Shown in pieces: positions 51,709 through 60,728 of a stretch of 64,000 nt of DNA; position 1 is the stretch's first letter, and every line of letters begins with the position of its first letter. The stretch comes from Nocardioides marmotae (lineage in GTDB: Bacteria; Actinomycetota; Actinomycetes; Propionibacteriales; Nocardioidaceae). Below the pieces are notes generated by a model. It searched no databases, was not told where the DNA came from, and saw only the letters and a list, made by a program, of their open reading frames with translations. A program made the translations under genes and the position numbers. The stretch spans positions 3,782,001 through 3,846,000 of the forward strand of contig NZ_CP053660.1 in NCBI RefSeq assembly GCF_013177455.1. Direction: 5' to 3'.

Positions 51709-53286
51709 ATGGCGTTCACGGTGCAGCACCTGCTCGAAATGCCGCTCCTGCGGCGGGCGCGGCCCGAGGTGCTGGTCGGCGGCGACCTGGGCGCCCGCGA
51801 GGTCCGCTGGGTGCACACCTCGGAGATCTACGGGATCTCCCCGCTGCTCAAGGGCGGCGAGGTCCTGCTGACGACCGGGCTCGGCCTGGTCGGCGCGAGC
51901 GCCCCCGCGATCGAGTCGTACGTCGCCTCGCTGGCCGGCCAGGGCGTCGCGGCCCTGCTGCTGGAGCTCGGGCGCACCTTCACCACCCCGCCCGAGGGGC
52001 TGGTGGCCGCGGCGCGCGCGCACGGGCTGCCGCTGGTCGTGCTGCACGGGGTGGTGCCGTTCATCGAGGTGACCGAGGCGGTCCACCCGCTGCTGATCAC
52101 CGGCGAGCTCGACGTGCTGCGCCGGGTCGACGAGGTCACCGCCCGGCTCCACGAGGCGCTCGCCGGCGGCACCAGCGGCCCCGAGCTGGTCGCCCTGGTC
52201 GCGGAGTGCTGCGCCACCGCGGCCGGGGTCTACTCCCCCGACGGCACACTGCTGCTCGGGGAGGACGTCCGCGCGGGCGGGCCGCTGGGCAGCCCGATGG
52301 GCCCGCCCGGAGGCCCGCCGGGGGTGGCCGGCGGCCCGCCTGTGGAGGCCGCGGTCGGCCGCCACCCGTGGGCGGTGCTGGCGCTCGCCGACACCCGCGA
52401 GCCGGCGCTGCCTCGGCTGGCGACGCTGTGCGCGGGCGTGGTCGACCTGCGCCTGGGCCCCACCAGCGGGGCCGGGCGGCGCGCCGGCGCCGGGGCCGAC
52501 CTGGTGCTCGCGCTGGCGGCCGGCCAGCACCTCCCCCGCGCCGACGTGCTGGTGCGCGCCCGGGCGGCCGGGCTGGCGCCGGCGCCGGGCTGCCTCGTGG
52601 TCGGCCTGGCCGTCGCGCTGCGGCTGCCCGGGGCGACCCGGCCGGGGCTGGCCGCGACGGCCGAGGCCGCGCAGGCGGTGTTCGGTGCCGCGCTGGTCGC
52701 CGAGGTCGACGGCGAGCTGCTCGTGGCGACCACCGTGCGGCCGCTCGCGCTGCGGGGCCGGCTCGCCGACTTCGCCGAGACCCTGGACGCCGAGCTCGAC
52801 GCGACCGTCGGGGGCGGCGTCGTACGCGTCGCGGCCGGGCCGCTCGTCGAGGACCCCGCCGGCCTGGCCCGCTCGCTGCCCGCCGCCCGCGACGCGCTGC
52901 ACCTGGCCGCGCGGCTGACCCCGGCCTCGCGCACGGTGCTGGCCAGCGACGTCGGCGTCTACCGCCTGCTCGCGGGCATCGTGGACGACGCCGAGCTGGA
53001 GCGGTTCGTGGAGGACCAGCTCGGCGCGCTGCTCGACCACGACGCGCGGCACGGCGCGGACCTGGTGCCGACGCTGGACGCCTACCTGGAGGCCGGGCTG
53101 TCGAAGACGGTCGCCGCCCAGGCGCTCGGCGTGCGCCGCCAGACGCTGTATGCGCGGCTGGAGCGGATCGCCCGGCTGCTCGGCGGCCTGGACCTGGAGA
53201 ACCGCCACGTGCGCACCGCCCTCGACCTCGCGCTCGTCGGCTGGCGGATGCGGTCCTCCGCGGTCACCCGCCGCGGCCGGGGCTGA
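51709..53286 (+). CDS. PucR-family transcriptional regulator
   Basis: A 525-residue regulator with an N-terminal PucR sensor domain (FTVQHLLEMPLLRRARPEVL...), a GAF-like/GGDEF-derived middle, and a C-terminal PucR helix-turn-helix (LDAYLEAGLSKTVAAQALGV, RRQTLYARLERIARLLG). Family members control purine or amino-acid catabolism. Placement divergent to the BmpA-type importer with a cytosine deaminase fits control of nucleobase uptake. ATG at 51709 preferred to GTG 51679; the ribosome site is weak. Confidence 0.9.
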   Translation: MAFTVQHLLEMPLLRRARPEVLVGGDLGAREVRWVHTSEIYGISPLLKGGEVLLTTGLGLVGASAPAIESYVASLAGQGVAALLLELGRTFTTPPEGLVAAARAHGLPLVVLHGVVPFIEVTEAVHPLLITGELDVLRRVDEVTARLHEALAGGTSGPELVALVAECCATAAGVYSPDGTLLLGEDVRAGGPLGSPMGPPGGPPGVAGGPPVEAAVGRHPWAVLALADTREPALPRLATLCAGVVDLRLGPTSGAGRRAGAGADLVLALAAGQHLPRADVLVRARAAGLAPAPGCLVVGLAVALRLPGATRPGLAATAEAAQAVFGAALVAEVDGELLVATTVRPLALRGRLADFAETLDAELDATVGGGVVRVAAGPLVEDPAGLARSLPAARDALHLAARLTPASRTVLASDVGVYRLLAGIVDDAELERFVEDQLGALLDHDARHGADLVPTLDAYLEAGLSKTVAAQALGVRRQTLYARLERIARLLGGLDLENRHVRTALDLALVGWRMRSSAVTRRGRG

Positions 53287-53314
53287 GCGGCCCTGCTCTC
53301 GAGCCCGCGGAGCG

Positions 53315-53366
53315 CGCCTCGTGATGCTGAGCGTGCGCCCAGGCGCTCGCGGGGCATCACGAGGCG
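53315..53366. terminator. Hairpin, CGCCTCGTGATGC family, copy 2
   Basis: CGCCTCGTGATGC (53315-53327) and GCATCACGAGGCG (53354-53366) pair over 13 bp, with an inner GCGTGCGC/GCGCTCGC imperfect stem. Outer arms are identical to 46304-46357. It follows the pucR stop by 28 bases. Confidence 0.75.
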
Positions 53367-53389
53367 GGGTCGGCCCCGCCCAACCACGC

Positions 53390-53405
53390 GTGGAAGCGCT
53401 TCCAC
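53390..53405. promoter_or_regulatory. LacI-type operator GTGGAAGCGCTTCCAC
   Basis: A perfect 16-bp palindrome with the central CG typical of LacI/CebR operators, 18 bases before the beta-glucosidase ATG. The LacI-family repressor gene directly after the glucosidase is the obvious ligand. Confidence 0.8.
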
Positions 53406-53423
53406 TGCGGCTAGAGTCCCGGC

Positions 53424-54884
53424 ATGACCGGCTCCGAGATCCAGTTCCCGCCGCAGTTCCTCTGGGGCGCGGCCACCGCGGCGTACCAGGTCGAGGGCGC
53501 CGCCGCCGAGGACGGCCGCGCCCCGAGCATCTGGGACACGTTCGCGCGGGTGCCGGGCGCGGTCATCGGCGGGCACACCGGCGACGTCGCCTGCGACCAC
53601 TACCACCGGTACGCCGCGGACGTCGCGCTCATGAAGGAGCTTGACCTCGGCGCCTACCGGTTCTCGGTCTCCTGGCCCCGCGTCCGCCCCGACGCCGGGC
53701 CGGTCAACCCCGCGGGCCTGGCGTTCTACGACCGGCTGGTCGACGAGCTGCTCGCCAACGACGTGCTGCCCTGGCTGACGCTCTACCACTGGGACCTCCC
53801 CCAGGCCCTCGAGGACGCCGGCGGCTGGACCAACCGCGACACCGCCTACCGGTTCGTCGACCACGCGCTCGCCGTGCACGATGCGCTGGGTGACCGGGTG
53901 CCGGCGTGGACGACGCTGAACGAGCCGTGGTGCTCGGCGTTCCTCGGCCACACCGGCGGCCAGCACGCGCCGGGCCGCCAGGAGGGCGCGAACGGCCTGG
54001 TCGCCGCCCACCACCTGCTGCTCGGCCACGGCCTGGTCGTCGAGGAGCTGCGCAAGCGCGGGGTCGGCGTCGACCCCGACCGCCCCGGCTCCGGGCTCGG
54101 CATCACCCTCAACTTCACCGTCGCCGACCCCCACGACCCGAGCGAGCCCGCCGACGTCGACGCCGCGCGCCGCGTGGACGGGCTGTTCAACCGGGTCTTC
54201 CTCGACCCGCTCTTCCGCGGCGGCTACCCCGCCGACGTCGTCGCCGACACCGAGGCCATGCCGGTGCCGGGCCGCGGCAGCTGGACCGACGCGATCCAGG
54301 ACGGCGACCTGGACATCATCGGCGTCCCCATCGACGTGCTCGGCGTCAACTACTACAACGGCAACGCCGTCGCCCGGGGCCCGCACCCCGACGAGCTGGC
54401 CAGCAACGAGAACGAGACCGGCCGCACCACGAGCACCCCCTACGTCGGCTGCGAGGACGTCGTCTTCGTCAGCCGCGGCCTGCCGCGCACGGCGATGGAC
54501 TGGGAGGTCCAGCCCGAGGGGCTCACCCGGCTGCTGGTCCGACTGCACGAGGAGTACGGCACCCCGCCGCTCTACATCACCGAGAACGGCGCGGCCTACG
54601 ACGACGTGGTCGCCGCGGACGGGACGGTCGACGACCCCGAGCGGGTCGCGTTCATCGACGCCCACCTGCGCGCGGTGCACGCGGCGATGGAGGCCGGCGT
54701 GGACGTGCGCGGCTTCTTCCAGTGGTCCCTGCTGGACAACTTCGAGTGGGCCTTCGGCTACACCAAGCGCTTCGGCATCGTGCACGTCGACTACGACACC
54801 CAGGTGCGGACACCGAAGTCCTCGGCCCGCTTCTACGCCGACGTCGCCGCGTCCGGGAGGCTCGGCGCCGCCGAGGCCCGCTAG
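53424..54884 (+). CDS. GH1 beta-glucosidase
   Basis: A 486-residue (beta/alpha)8 hydrolase. The N-terminal signature FLWGAATAAYQVEG, acid/base Glu167 in TLNEPWC and nucleophile Glu387 in YITENGAAY are present. No signal peptide: acts on imported cellobiose-like disaccharides or aryl glucosides in the cytoplasm. Controlled by the LacI-type operator upstream. 9 bases separate its stop from the repressor gene. No sugar transporter is adjacent. Confidence 0.95.
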   Translation: MTGSEIQFPPQFLWGAATAAYQVEGAAAEDGRAPSIWDTFARVPGAVIGGHTGDVACDHYHRYAADVALMKELDLGAYRFSVSWPRVRPDAGPVNPAGLAFYDRLVDELLANDVLPWLTLYHWDLPQALEDAGGWTNRDTAYRFVDHALAVHDALGDRVPAWTTLNEPWCSAFLGHTGGQHAPGRQEGANGLVAAHHLLLGHGLVVEELRKRGVGVDPDRPGSGLGITLNFTVADPHDPSEPADVDAARRVDGLFNRVFLDPLFRGGYPADVVADTEAMPVPGRGSWTDAIQDGDLDIIGVPIDVLGVNYYNGNAVARGPHPDELASNENETGRTTSTPYVGCEDVVFVSRGLPRTAMDWEVQPEGLTRLLVRLHEEYGTPPLYITENGAAYDDVVAADGTVDDPERVAFIDAHLRAVHAAMEAGVDVRGFFQWSLLDNFEWAFGYTKRFGIVHVDYDTQVRTPKSSARFYADVAASGRLGAAEAR

Positions 54885-54893
54885 GTTGCGGCC

Positions 54894-55919
54894 GTGGACG
54901 CCCCCGGTACGCCGACCCTCGACGAGGTCGCCCGGCTCGCCGGGGTGTCCCGGGCCACGGCGTCCCGCGCGATCAACGGCGGCAGCCGGGTCAGCGACCG
55001 GGCGCGGGCGGCCGTCGAGGCGGCGGTGCGCAGCCTCGGCTACACGCCGAACCCGGCCGCCCGCACGCTCGCCACGCGTCGTACCGACTCGGTGGCGGTG
55101 GTCGTCCCCGAGCCCGACGACCGGGTCTTCTCCGACCCGTTCTTCGGCCGCACGCTGACCGCGGTCAACCGGGTGCTCGCCGAGCGCGACCTGCAGCTCG
55201 TGCTGCTGCTCGCGCGGCCCGGCGAGGAGGAGGGCCGCACGCTGCGCTACCTGCGCAACGGGCACGTCGACGGCGCCCTCGTGGTCTCCCACCACCGCAG
55301 CGACCACCTGGCCGAGCACCTCGGCGAGCTCGGGCTGCCGTGCGCGTTCGTCGGCCGGCCGATCCTCGGCGCGGACCGGGTGGCCTGGGCCGACACCGAC
55401 AACGTCGCCGGCGCGCGGCTGGCGACCCAGCTGCTCCTCGAGCGCGGCTGCCGGCGGATCGGGCACGTCGCCGGGCCCTCGGACATGGCTGCCGGGCAGG
55501 ACCGGCTGGCGGGGTTCCTCGACGCGCTGCCCGACCGGCTCCCCGAGGCTCTACCCGAGGGCGGCGCGCCGGTCGAGCACGGCGACTTCACCGAGGCCAG
55601 CGGGGAGGCCGCCTGCGCGCGACTGCTCGCGGCCCACCCCGACCTCGACGGGCTCTTCGTCGCCTCGGACCTGATGGCCCGCGGGGCGCTGCGCGCGCTC
55701 GCCGCGGCGGGCCGGTCGGTGCCCGGCGACGTGGCGGTGGTGGGGTACGACGACCTCGGCGCCGACCACTGCACGCCCCCGCTCACCACCGTGGTCAACC
55801 CCGCCGGCGAGCTGGCCGAGCGGGCGACCCGCCTGATGCTGGCCCGGCTCGACGGCTCCGCCAGCGGCGGGGACTCGGTGCTGCTCCCGCCGCGGCTGGT
55901 GCGGCGGGCCTCCGCCTGA
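54894..55919 (+). CDS. LacI-family transcriptional repressor
   Basis: A 341-residue regulator. Helix-turn-helix at ~8-30 (TLDEVARLAGVSRATASRAI), hinge helix NPAARTLATRRT, and a periplasmic-binding-like effector domain. Co-transcribed with the GH1 gene and probably binds the 53390-53405 operator, releasing it on binding a beta-glucoside. GTG start. Confidence 0.92.
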   Translation: MDAPGTPTLDEVARLAGVSRATASRAINGGSRVSDRARAAVEAAVRSLGYTPNPAARTLATRRTDSVAVVVPEPDDRVFSDPFFGRTLTAVNRVLAERDLQLVLLLARPGEEEGRTLRYLRNGHVDGALVVSHHRSDHLAEHLGELGLPCAFVGRPILGADRVAWADTDNVAGARLATQLLLERGCRRIGHVAGPSDMAAGQDRLAGFLDALPDRLPEALPEGGAPVEHGDFTEASGEAACARLLAAHPDLDGLFVASDLMARGALRALAAAGRSVPGDVAVVGYDDLGADHCTPPLTTVVNPAGELAERATRLMLARLDGSASGGDSVLLPPRLVRRASA

Positions 55920-55955
55920 CCCTCCGCCGGCCGGGGCCGGCCCGGGGGGCTTCCG

Positions 55956-56057
55956 GGCGGGATAGTCCGCCACACCTGCGCCCTTGAGCCCGCTGGAAAG
56001 GGCGCGTGCGTGGCGGACTATCCACTCGAGGGCGCGTGCGTGGCGGACTATCCCGCC
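55956..56057. repeat. GGATAGTC-family hairpin with duplicated right arm
   Basis: Left arm 55956-55985 (starts GGCGGGATAGTCCGCCAC) pairs with 56028-56057 at 26 of 30 bases. A second right arm lies at 55997-56023. The two right arms share GGGCGCGTGCGTGGCGGACT and onward for 24 identical bases, 30 bases apart, so they compete for the left arm. Lies in the 241-bp space after lacI. Confidence 0.75.
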
Positions 56058-56160
56058 AAGCCTCCCGTCGGGACCGTCGCGATCCTCGCGCTGCCGGGGT
56101 CGGCCAAGCGGTCCGGCGCGTCCGGAGGCACTCGACCCCGTTGCTCGCTACGTTCCGCAC

Positions 56161-57147
56161 GTGCTCCTCGACGTCCAGCTCGATGCCCGCCCCGACGGCG
56201 CGGCCGACCGCGCCCGCGAGCTGGTCGGCGCGGGCGTCGCCGGGCTGTTCACCTTCGAGGGCCCGCACGACGTCTTCCTCCCGCTGGCCGCGGCGGCCGG
56301 CGCGGTGCGGACCGACCTGATGACCAACGTGGCGATCGCGATGCCGCGCAGCCCGATGCACCTCGCGCACACCGCCTGGGACCTCCAGCTGATGTCCGGC
56401 GGCCGGTTCCGGCTCGGGCTGGGCTCGCAGATCAAGCCGCACGTCGAGAACCGGTACGGCGCCACCTGGTCGCCCCCGGCGGCCCGGATGCGGGAGATCG
56501 TGCTCGCAGTCAAGGCGATCCTCGCCTCCTGGCAGGACGGCACCCGGCTGGACTTCCGCGGCGAGCACACCCGCCACACGCTGATGCCGCCCACCTTCGT
56601 GCCCGGCCCGAACCCGTTCAGCCCGCCGCCGGTGCTCCTCGGCGCGCTCGGCCCGCTGATGACCCGCACCGCCGGCGAGGTGGCCGACGGGCTGCTGGTG
56701 ATGCCGTTCCACAGCCACCGGCACTTCCGCGAGCGCACGCTTCCCGCCCTCGGGACCCCCGCCTCGCCGACCTTCCGCGTGCTGCCCCAGGCGATCGTCG
56801 CCATGGGCCGCACCCCGGAGGAGCAGCACGCCGCCGCCCTCGGCGTGCGCGGCCTGCTCGCCTTCTACGGCTCCACGCCGGCGTACCGCCCCGTGCTCGA
56901 GGTGGAGGGCTGGGCCGACGTCCAGCCCGAGCTCAACCGGCTCTCCAAGACCGGCGACGTCGGCGCGATGATGGAGCTGGTCACCGACGACATGCTGCAC
57001 ACCCTCGCGGTGGTCGGCACCCCCGAGGAGTGCGCCGCGGAGATCCTGCGCCGCTTCGGCGACGTCGCGGACCGGGTGTGCGCCTACTTCCCGGGGTACG
57101 CCGCCCCGCTCGACCAGGTCGGCGCGCTCGCCCGCGCCCTGGCCTGA
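56161..57147 (+). CDS. LLM-class F420-dependent oxidoreductase (TIGR03617-like)
   Basis: A 328-residue luciferase-like monooxygenase-family TIM-barrel protein. Seen: FTFEGPHDVFLPLAAA, AMPRSPMHLAHTAWDLQLMSGGRFRLGLGSQIKPHVENRYG and the C-terminal VCAYFPGY. Members use F420 rather than FMN; the substrate is unknown. GTG start at 56161. A second LLM protein is encoded at 57849-58748. Confidence 0.88.
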   Translation: MLLDVQLDARPDGAADRARELVGAGVAGLFTFEGPHDVFLPLAAAAGAVRTDLMTNVAIAMPRSPMHLAHTAWDLQLMSGGRFRLGLGSQIKPHVENRYGATWSPPAARMREIVLAVKAILASWQDGTRLDFRGEHTRHTLMPPTFVPGPNPFSPPPVLLGALGPLMTRTAGEVADGLLVMPFHSHRHFRERTLPALGTPASPTFRVLPQAIVAMGRTPEEQHAAALGVRGLLAFYGSTPAYRPVLEVEGWADVQPELNRLSKTGDVGAMMELVTDDMLHTLAVVGTPEECAAEILRRFGDVADRVCAYFPGYAAPLDQVGALARALA

Positions 57148-57170
57148 CCACCTCCGGCCGGGGGTCGACG

Positions 57171-57236
57171 GGATAGTCACGGACGTTTCTGTCCGTCGCG
57201 GGGGTAGTCACGGACAGGAACGTCCGTGACTACCCC
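57171..57236. terminator. GGATAGTC-family hairpin with extra left arm, between convergent genes
   Basis: GGGGTAGTCACGGAC (57201-57215) and GTCCGTGACTACCCC (57222-57236) form a perfect 15-bp stem around AGGAAC. An additional left arm GGATAGTCACGGACG (57171-57185) and a GTCCGT (57191-57196) allow other pairings. It separates the LLM gene (plus) from the rhomboid gene (minus). Confidence 0.75.
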
Positions 57237-57252
57237 CCGCAGGGACGTGGCC

Positions 57253-57852
57253 TCAGTAGCCCGCGAACCCCTGCCGCGAGCGACGGTCGACCCAGACCGC
57301 CGCGAGCGCGCCGCCGACCGCACCGAAGAGGTGGCCCTGCCAGGAGACGCCCGGCTGCCCGGGCAGGACGCCGAGGAGCAGGCCGCCGTAGGCGAGGAAC
57401 AGCACGATGCCGAGGATGATCTCGCCGGCGCTGCGGGTGAAGACGCCGCGCAGCATGAGGTAGACCAGCCAGCCGAAGACGAGCACGCTGGCGCCGAGGT
57501 GGATGGAGTACGTCGGCGCGGTCAGCCACACGCCGAGGCCGCCGACCACCCAGATGATCGCGGTGGCCGCGAGGCCGCGGGCGGTGCCGCCGACGAGCAC
57601 GAGGAAGCCGAGGACCAGCACCGGCAGCGTGTTGCCCGCCAGGTGGTCCCACCCCCCGTGCAGCACCGGCGCGAGCGCGACGCCGACCAGCCCGTCGTCG
57701 TCGCGCGGGCGGACGCCGTACGTGTCCAGGTCCTGGGGCGAGATCGCGTCCCAGGCCTCGATGAGCCACAGCAGCGCCACGAACCCGACGCTGATCAGCG
57801 CCGCGCGGACCCAGGTGCCGCCGAGGTCGCCGCCGGTCCGGCGGGCGCTCAT
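57253..57852 (-). CDS. Rhomboid-family intramembrane serine protease
   Basis: A 199-residue protein with six hydrophobic segments. Catalytic Ser122 in HLGASVLVFG and His174 in WQGHLFGAVGG, with the oxyanion/loop residues of DHLAGN (His70, Asn74). It would cleave membrane proteins within the bilayer; the target is unknown. Its start overlaps the stop of the upstream LLM gene (ATGA). Confidence 0.92.
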   Translation of the reverse strand: MSARRTGGDLGGTWVRAALISVGFVALLWLIEAWDAISPQDLDTYGVRPRDDDGLVGVALAPVLHGGWDHLAGNTLPVLVLGFLVLVGGTARGLAATAIIWVVGGLGVWLTAPTYSIHLGASVLVFGWLVYLMLRGVFTRSAGEIILGIVLFLAYGGLLLGVLPGQPGVSWQGHLFGAVGGALAAVWVDRRSRQGFAGY

Positions 57853-58748
57853 CCGAGCAGCTCCGCGACGGCCTCGACCTGCGCGACGTCGGACCCGGTG
57901 GGGATGAGGTGGACCTCGTCGGCGCCGATGTCCTCGAAGCGGCGCAGCGTCTCCCGCAGCTGCGCGGGCGTGCCCGCGAAGCCGGTGGTCGGCGCCATCG
58001 CGTCGACCAGGTGGGTCGGCAGCCAGCTCATGTAGTGGTGCAGGTGGCGGTGGACCTGCTCGCGCGCCGACCCGTCGCCGTCGTCGAGGGCGAACCAGAA
58101 CGACGTGGTCAGCCGCGGCCGCCGGTCCCGGCCCTCGTCGGCCCAGGCCTGCTCGGCCACGTCGAAGAGGCGGCGTACGCCGTCGGGGTCGACGTCGAGG
58201 GTGACCCCCGCGAGGCCGTCGGCCCAGCCGGCCGCGTGCCGCACGGTCAGCGGGCCGGTGGTGCCGACGAGGAGGTCCGGGCCGCCGGGCCGGGTCGGCG
58301 GCGGGCCGACGGTCCGGGTCGCGCCGGCGACGGTCTCGCCGCGCCACACCGCGCGCAGCACGGCCGCCCGCTCGGCCAGCTCCCCCATCGTCTGGCCCGC
58401 GAGGTCGGCGCCGACGACGGCGTAGTCCTCCTCGCGGCCGCCGATGCCGAGCCCGACGGTGAGCCGGCCGCCGCAGAGCCGGTCGGCGGTGGCCAGCGAC
58501 TTCGCGAGGAGCACCGGGTCGTGCAGCTGCGGGACGACCACCGTCGTGGCGACCTCCACCCGGCGGGTCCACGCCGCGACCGCGCCGAGCAGGGTCAGCG
58601 TCTCGGGGTTGTCGAAGGCGATCCGCTCCCCGAAGCTCAGCGTGCCGAACGGGCCGTCGTCGACCGCCCGCGCCCAGGCCTCCAGAATCGCGGCCCCCTC
58701 GTCCCAGAGGTCCGGCTCCATCACGGGCAACGTCATCCCCACTCGCAC
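57849..58748 (-). CDS. LLM-class F420-dependent oxidoreductase
   Basis: A 299-residue luciferase-like protein beginning VRVGMTLPVMEPDL, the usual N-terminus of actinobacterial F420-dependent LLM enzymes, which favours the GTG at 58748 over the ATG at 58736. Other motifs: LTVGLGIGGREEDY, GTLSFGERIAF and VVVPQLHDPVLLAKSLAT. Function unknown. Coupled to the rhomboid gene. Confidence 0.88.
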   Translation of the reverse strand: MRVGMTLPVMEPDLWDEGAAILEAWARAVDDGPFGTLSFGERIAFDNPETLTLLGAVAAWTRRVEVATTVVVPQLHDPVLLAKSLATADRLCGGRLTVGLGIGGREEDYAVVGADLAGQTMGELAERAAVLRAVWRGETVAGATRTVGPPPTRPGGPDLLVGTTGPLTVRHAAGWADGLAGVTLDVDPDGVRRLFDVAEQAWADEGRDRRPRLTTSFWFALDDGDGSAREQVHRHLHHYMSWLPTHLVDAMAPTTGFAGTPAQLRETLRRFEDIGADEVHLIPTGSDVAQVEAVAELLG

Positions 58749-58836
58749 GTCTGCAACTGTGGCAGACACGGGGCGAGCGACCGGGCTCCGCAGCCCGCCG
58801 GCGGACCTCCCGGCCGACCCGCCGCCGGCTGCCCCG

Positions 58837-60162
58837 CTACTCGGCCGCGGGCGCGGCGGACCGCCGCAGCTCGGGGATGAGCGCGAGCAGCCCGAGCAGC
58901 GGCAGGACGGCCAGCACGCCGAGCGCGCCGGGGGTGCCGATGGCGTCGCCGATCCCGCCGACGACGGCCGAGCCGACCGAGCCGCCGACGAGGAAGAACA
59001 AGGTGGCGACCCCGAGCGCAACCCCGCGGACGTCGAGCGCGACCGCGTCGCCGACCGAGGCGATCATCGCGGGCTGGCCGAGCCCGTAGCCGATGGTCAC
59101 CAGGACGACCGCGGAGCCGAGCACGACCGGGGAGGGGGCCGCGGTGCCGACGGCGGCCAGGACCAGCGCGGCCGAGGCGACCAGTCCCGCGAGGGTCAGC
59201 GAGGCCGGGCCACCGATCCGGGTGAGCAGCGGGCCGGCGACCCGGGGCACGAGGAGCGCGATGACCGCGCTCGGCACGAGCAGCAGGCCGACCTGCCAGG
59301 CGGCCCAGCCGTGGCCGATCAGGACGGCCGGCACCGCGATGAGCAGCCCGAACCACGCCGCCGGCACGGCGGACGCTGCCACCGCGCTGCGCACGACGGT
59401 GGCGTTGCGGACCACGGCGAGCGGCAGGAAGCCGTGTGGCCGGCGACGTACCCGCACTGCGACGAGCGGCGCGCCCAGCACCATCAGCAGCACGCCGACC
59501 AGGGCGACGACCAGGCCGGTCGAGGGCGACTGCACGAGCAGCACCAGGCCGGCGGCGGTGGCCGCGACGAGGACGGCGCCGAGCACGTCGAGGCTCGCCC
59601 CGCTGCCCTCGCCGGTCAGGGCGCGCCACAGGAACGGCACCACGAGCACGCCGAGGATCGGCAGCGCCATCACCGCGCGCCACCCGAAGGCGTGCTCGAC
59701 CAGGCCGCCGGCGAGGGGGCCGAGGCACGAGACGCACGCGGCCATGCCGGCGAGGCGGCCGAGCGCGAGGCCCTTGATCGCGCCGTCGTACCGCGCGCTC
59801 ACCGCCGCGACCCCCAGCGTCGGCACCGCCGCCGCGCCGGCGCCCTGGAAGAGCCGGCCGCCGAGGTGGATGCCGTACGTCGGCGCGAACGCCGCCACCA
59901 GCGCGCCCGTGGTCATCAATCCGATGCCGACGGCCAGCGGCAGCCGCACCCCGACGAGGTCGGAGATCCGCCCGTAGACCGCGGTGGTCACCGCGAGCAT
60001 CAGCGCGTAGAGGCTGATCGACCACGTCGCCAGCCCCACGCTCACGCCGAAGTCGTCGCCCATCAGCGGCAGCGCGACCGCCGCGGAGGAGGACCCCATG
60101 CCGGCCAGGCCGAAGAGGAGGCCGAGCAGCAGCGACACGCGGCGTGAGTCGTCTGGGGTCAT
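58837..60162 (-). CDS. Major facilitator superfamily transporter (drug-exporter-like)
   Basis: A 441-residue protein with 14 predicted membrane segments, as in DHA2-type exporters. Loop motif GRISDLVGVRLPL (motif A) is in the 2-3 loop, and the PxxGP motif C is PLAGGL. Substrate unknown. ATG at 60162 preferred over an upstream start that would add five residues. Divergent from gtrA, 62 bases apart. Confidence 0.9.
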   Translation of the reverse strand: MTPDDSRRVSLLLGLLFGLAGMGSSSAAVALPLMGDDFGVSVGLATWSISLYALMLAVTTAVYGRISDLVGVRLPLAVGIGLMTTGALVAAFAPTYGIHLGGRLFQGAGAAAVPTLGVAAVSARYDGAIKGLALGRLAGMAACVSCLGPLAGGLVEHAFGWRAVMALPILGVLVVPFLWRALTGEGSGASLDVLGAVLVAATAAGLVLLVQSPSTGLVVALVGVLLMVLGAPLVAVRVRRRPHGFLPLAVVRNATVVRSAVAASAVPAAWFGLLIAVPAVLIGHGWAAWQVGLLLVPSAVIALLVPRVAGPLLTRIGGPASLTLAGLVASAALVLAAVGTAAPSPVVLGSAVVLVTIGYGLGQPAMIASVGDAVALDVRGVALGVATLFFLVGGSVGSAVVGGIGDAIGTPGALGVLAVLPLLGLLALIPELRRSAAPAAE

Positions 60163-60224
60163 GGCGCAACTCAACACCGAGCGGTCGCTCGGTGTTCCCG
60201 CGGCCCGGGCGGGTACCGGCGCGC

Positions 60225-60728
60225 ATGCCCAGCACCGCCGTCGATCCCGTGCCCGTGCCCGCCGAGCCGGGGCCGGCCGAGCCGCGTGGCACCGGCGGGC
60301 TGGCGTGGCGGTTCCTCGTCGTCGGCGGGCTGGCGTTCATCGTCGACGTGACCTGCTACAACCTGGCCCGCCAGGTGCTGGAGACCGGGCCGCTGACCTC
60401 GAAGACGCTGGCGTTCGTCGTCTCGGCGACCTTCGCCTTCGCGGGCAACCGGCAGTGGACCTTCGAGGGCCGCCACCAGCGGCGGCTCGCGACGGCGTAC
60501 CTGCTGTTCTTCGCGGTCAACCTCGCCGGCCTCGCGGTCAACCTGGTGCCGCTCGCGATCACCTCCTACGCCCTCGGATGGACCTCCGCGGTCGCCGAGA
60601 ACGTCTCGGCGAACCTCGTCGGCGTAGCGCTTGCGACGCTGTTTCGCTACTGGGCCTATGGCCGGTGGGTGTTCCCCCCAAAGGTCACTGTGCCGCCTCG
60701 CGAGGACGCCCGTACGGTTGCGTCATGA
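60225..60728 (+). CDS. GtrA-family membrane protein
   Basis: A 167-residue protein with four hydrophobic segments and the GtrA pattern (FLVVGGLAFIVDVTCYNLA, SATFAFAGNRQWTFEG, ANLVGVALATLFRYWAYGRWVF). GtrA proteins are thought to flip polyprenyl-phosphate-linked sugars for cell-surface glycosylation. ATG at 60225. Stop overlaps the start of the next gene (ATGA). Confidence 0.9.
   Translation: MPSTAVDPVPVPAEPGPAEPRGTGGLAWRFLVVGGLAFIVDVTCYNLARQVLETGPLTSKTLAFVVSATFAFAGNRQWTFEGRHQRRLATAYLLFFAVNLAGLAVNLVPLAITSYALGWTSAVAENVSANLVGVALATLFRYWAYGRWVFPPKVTVPPREDARTVAS

Noticed and set aside
53082-55466. A 794-codon open frame on the minus strand
   Set aside because: Antisense to the beta-glucosidase and LacI genes, which carry clear motifs. 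Shadow frame.
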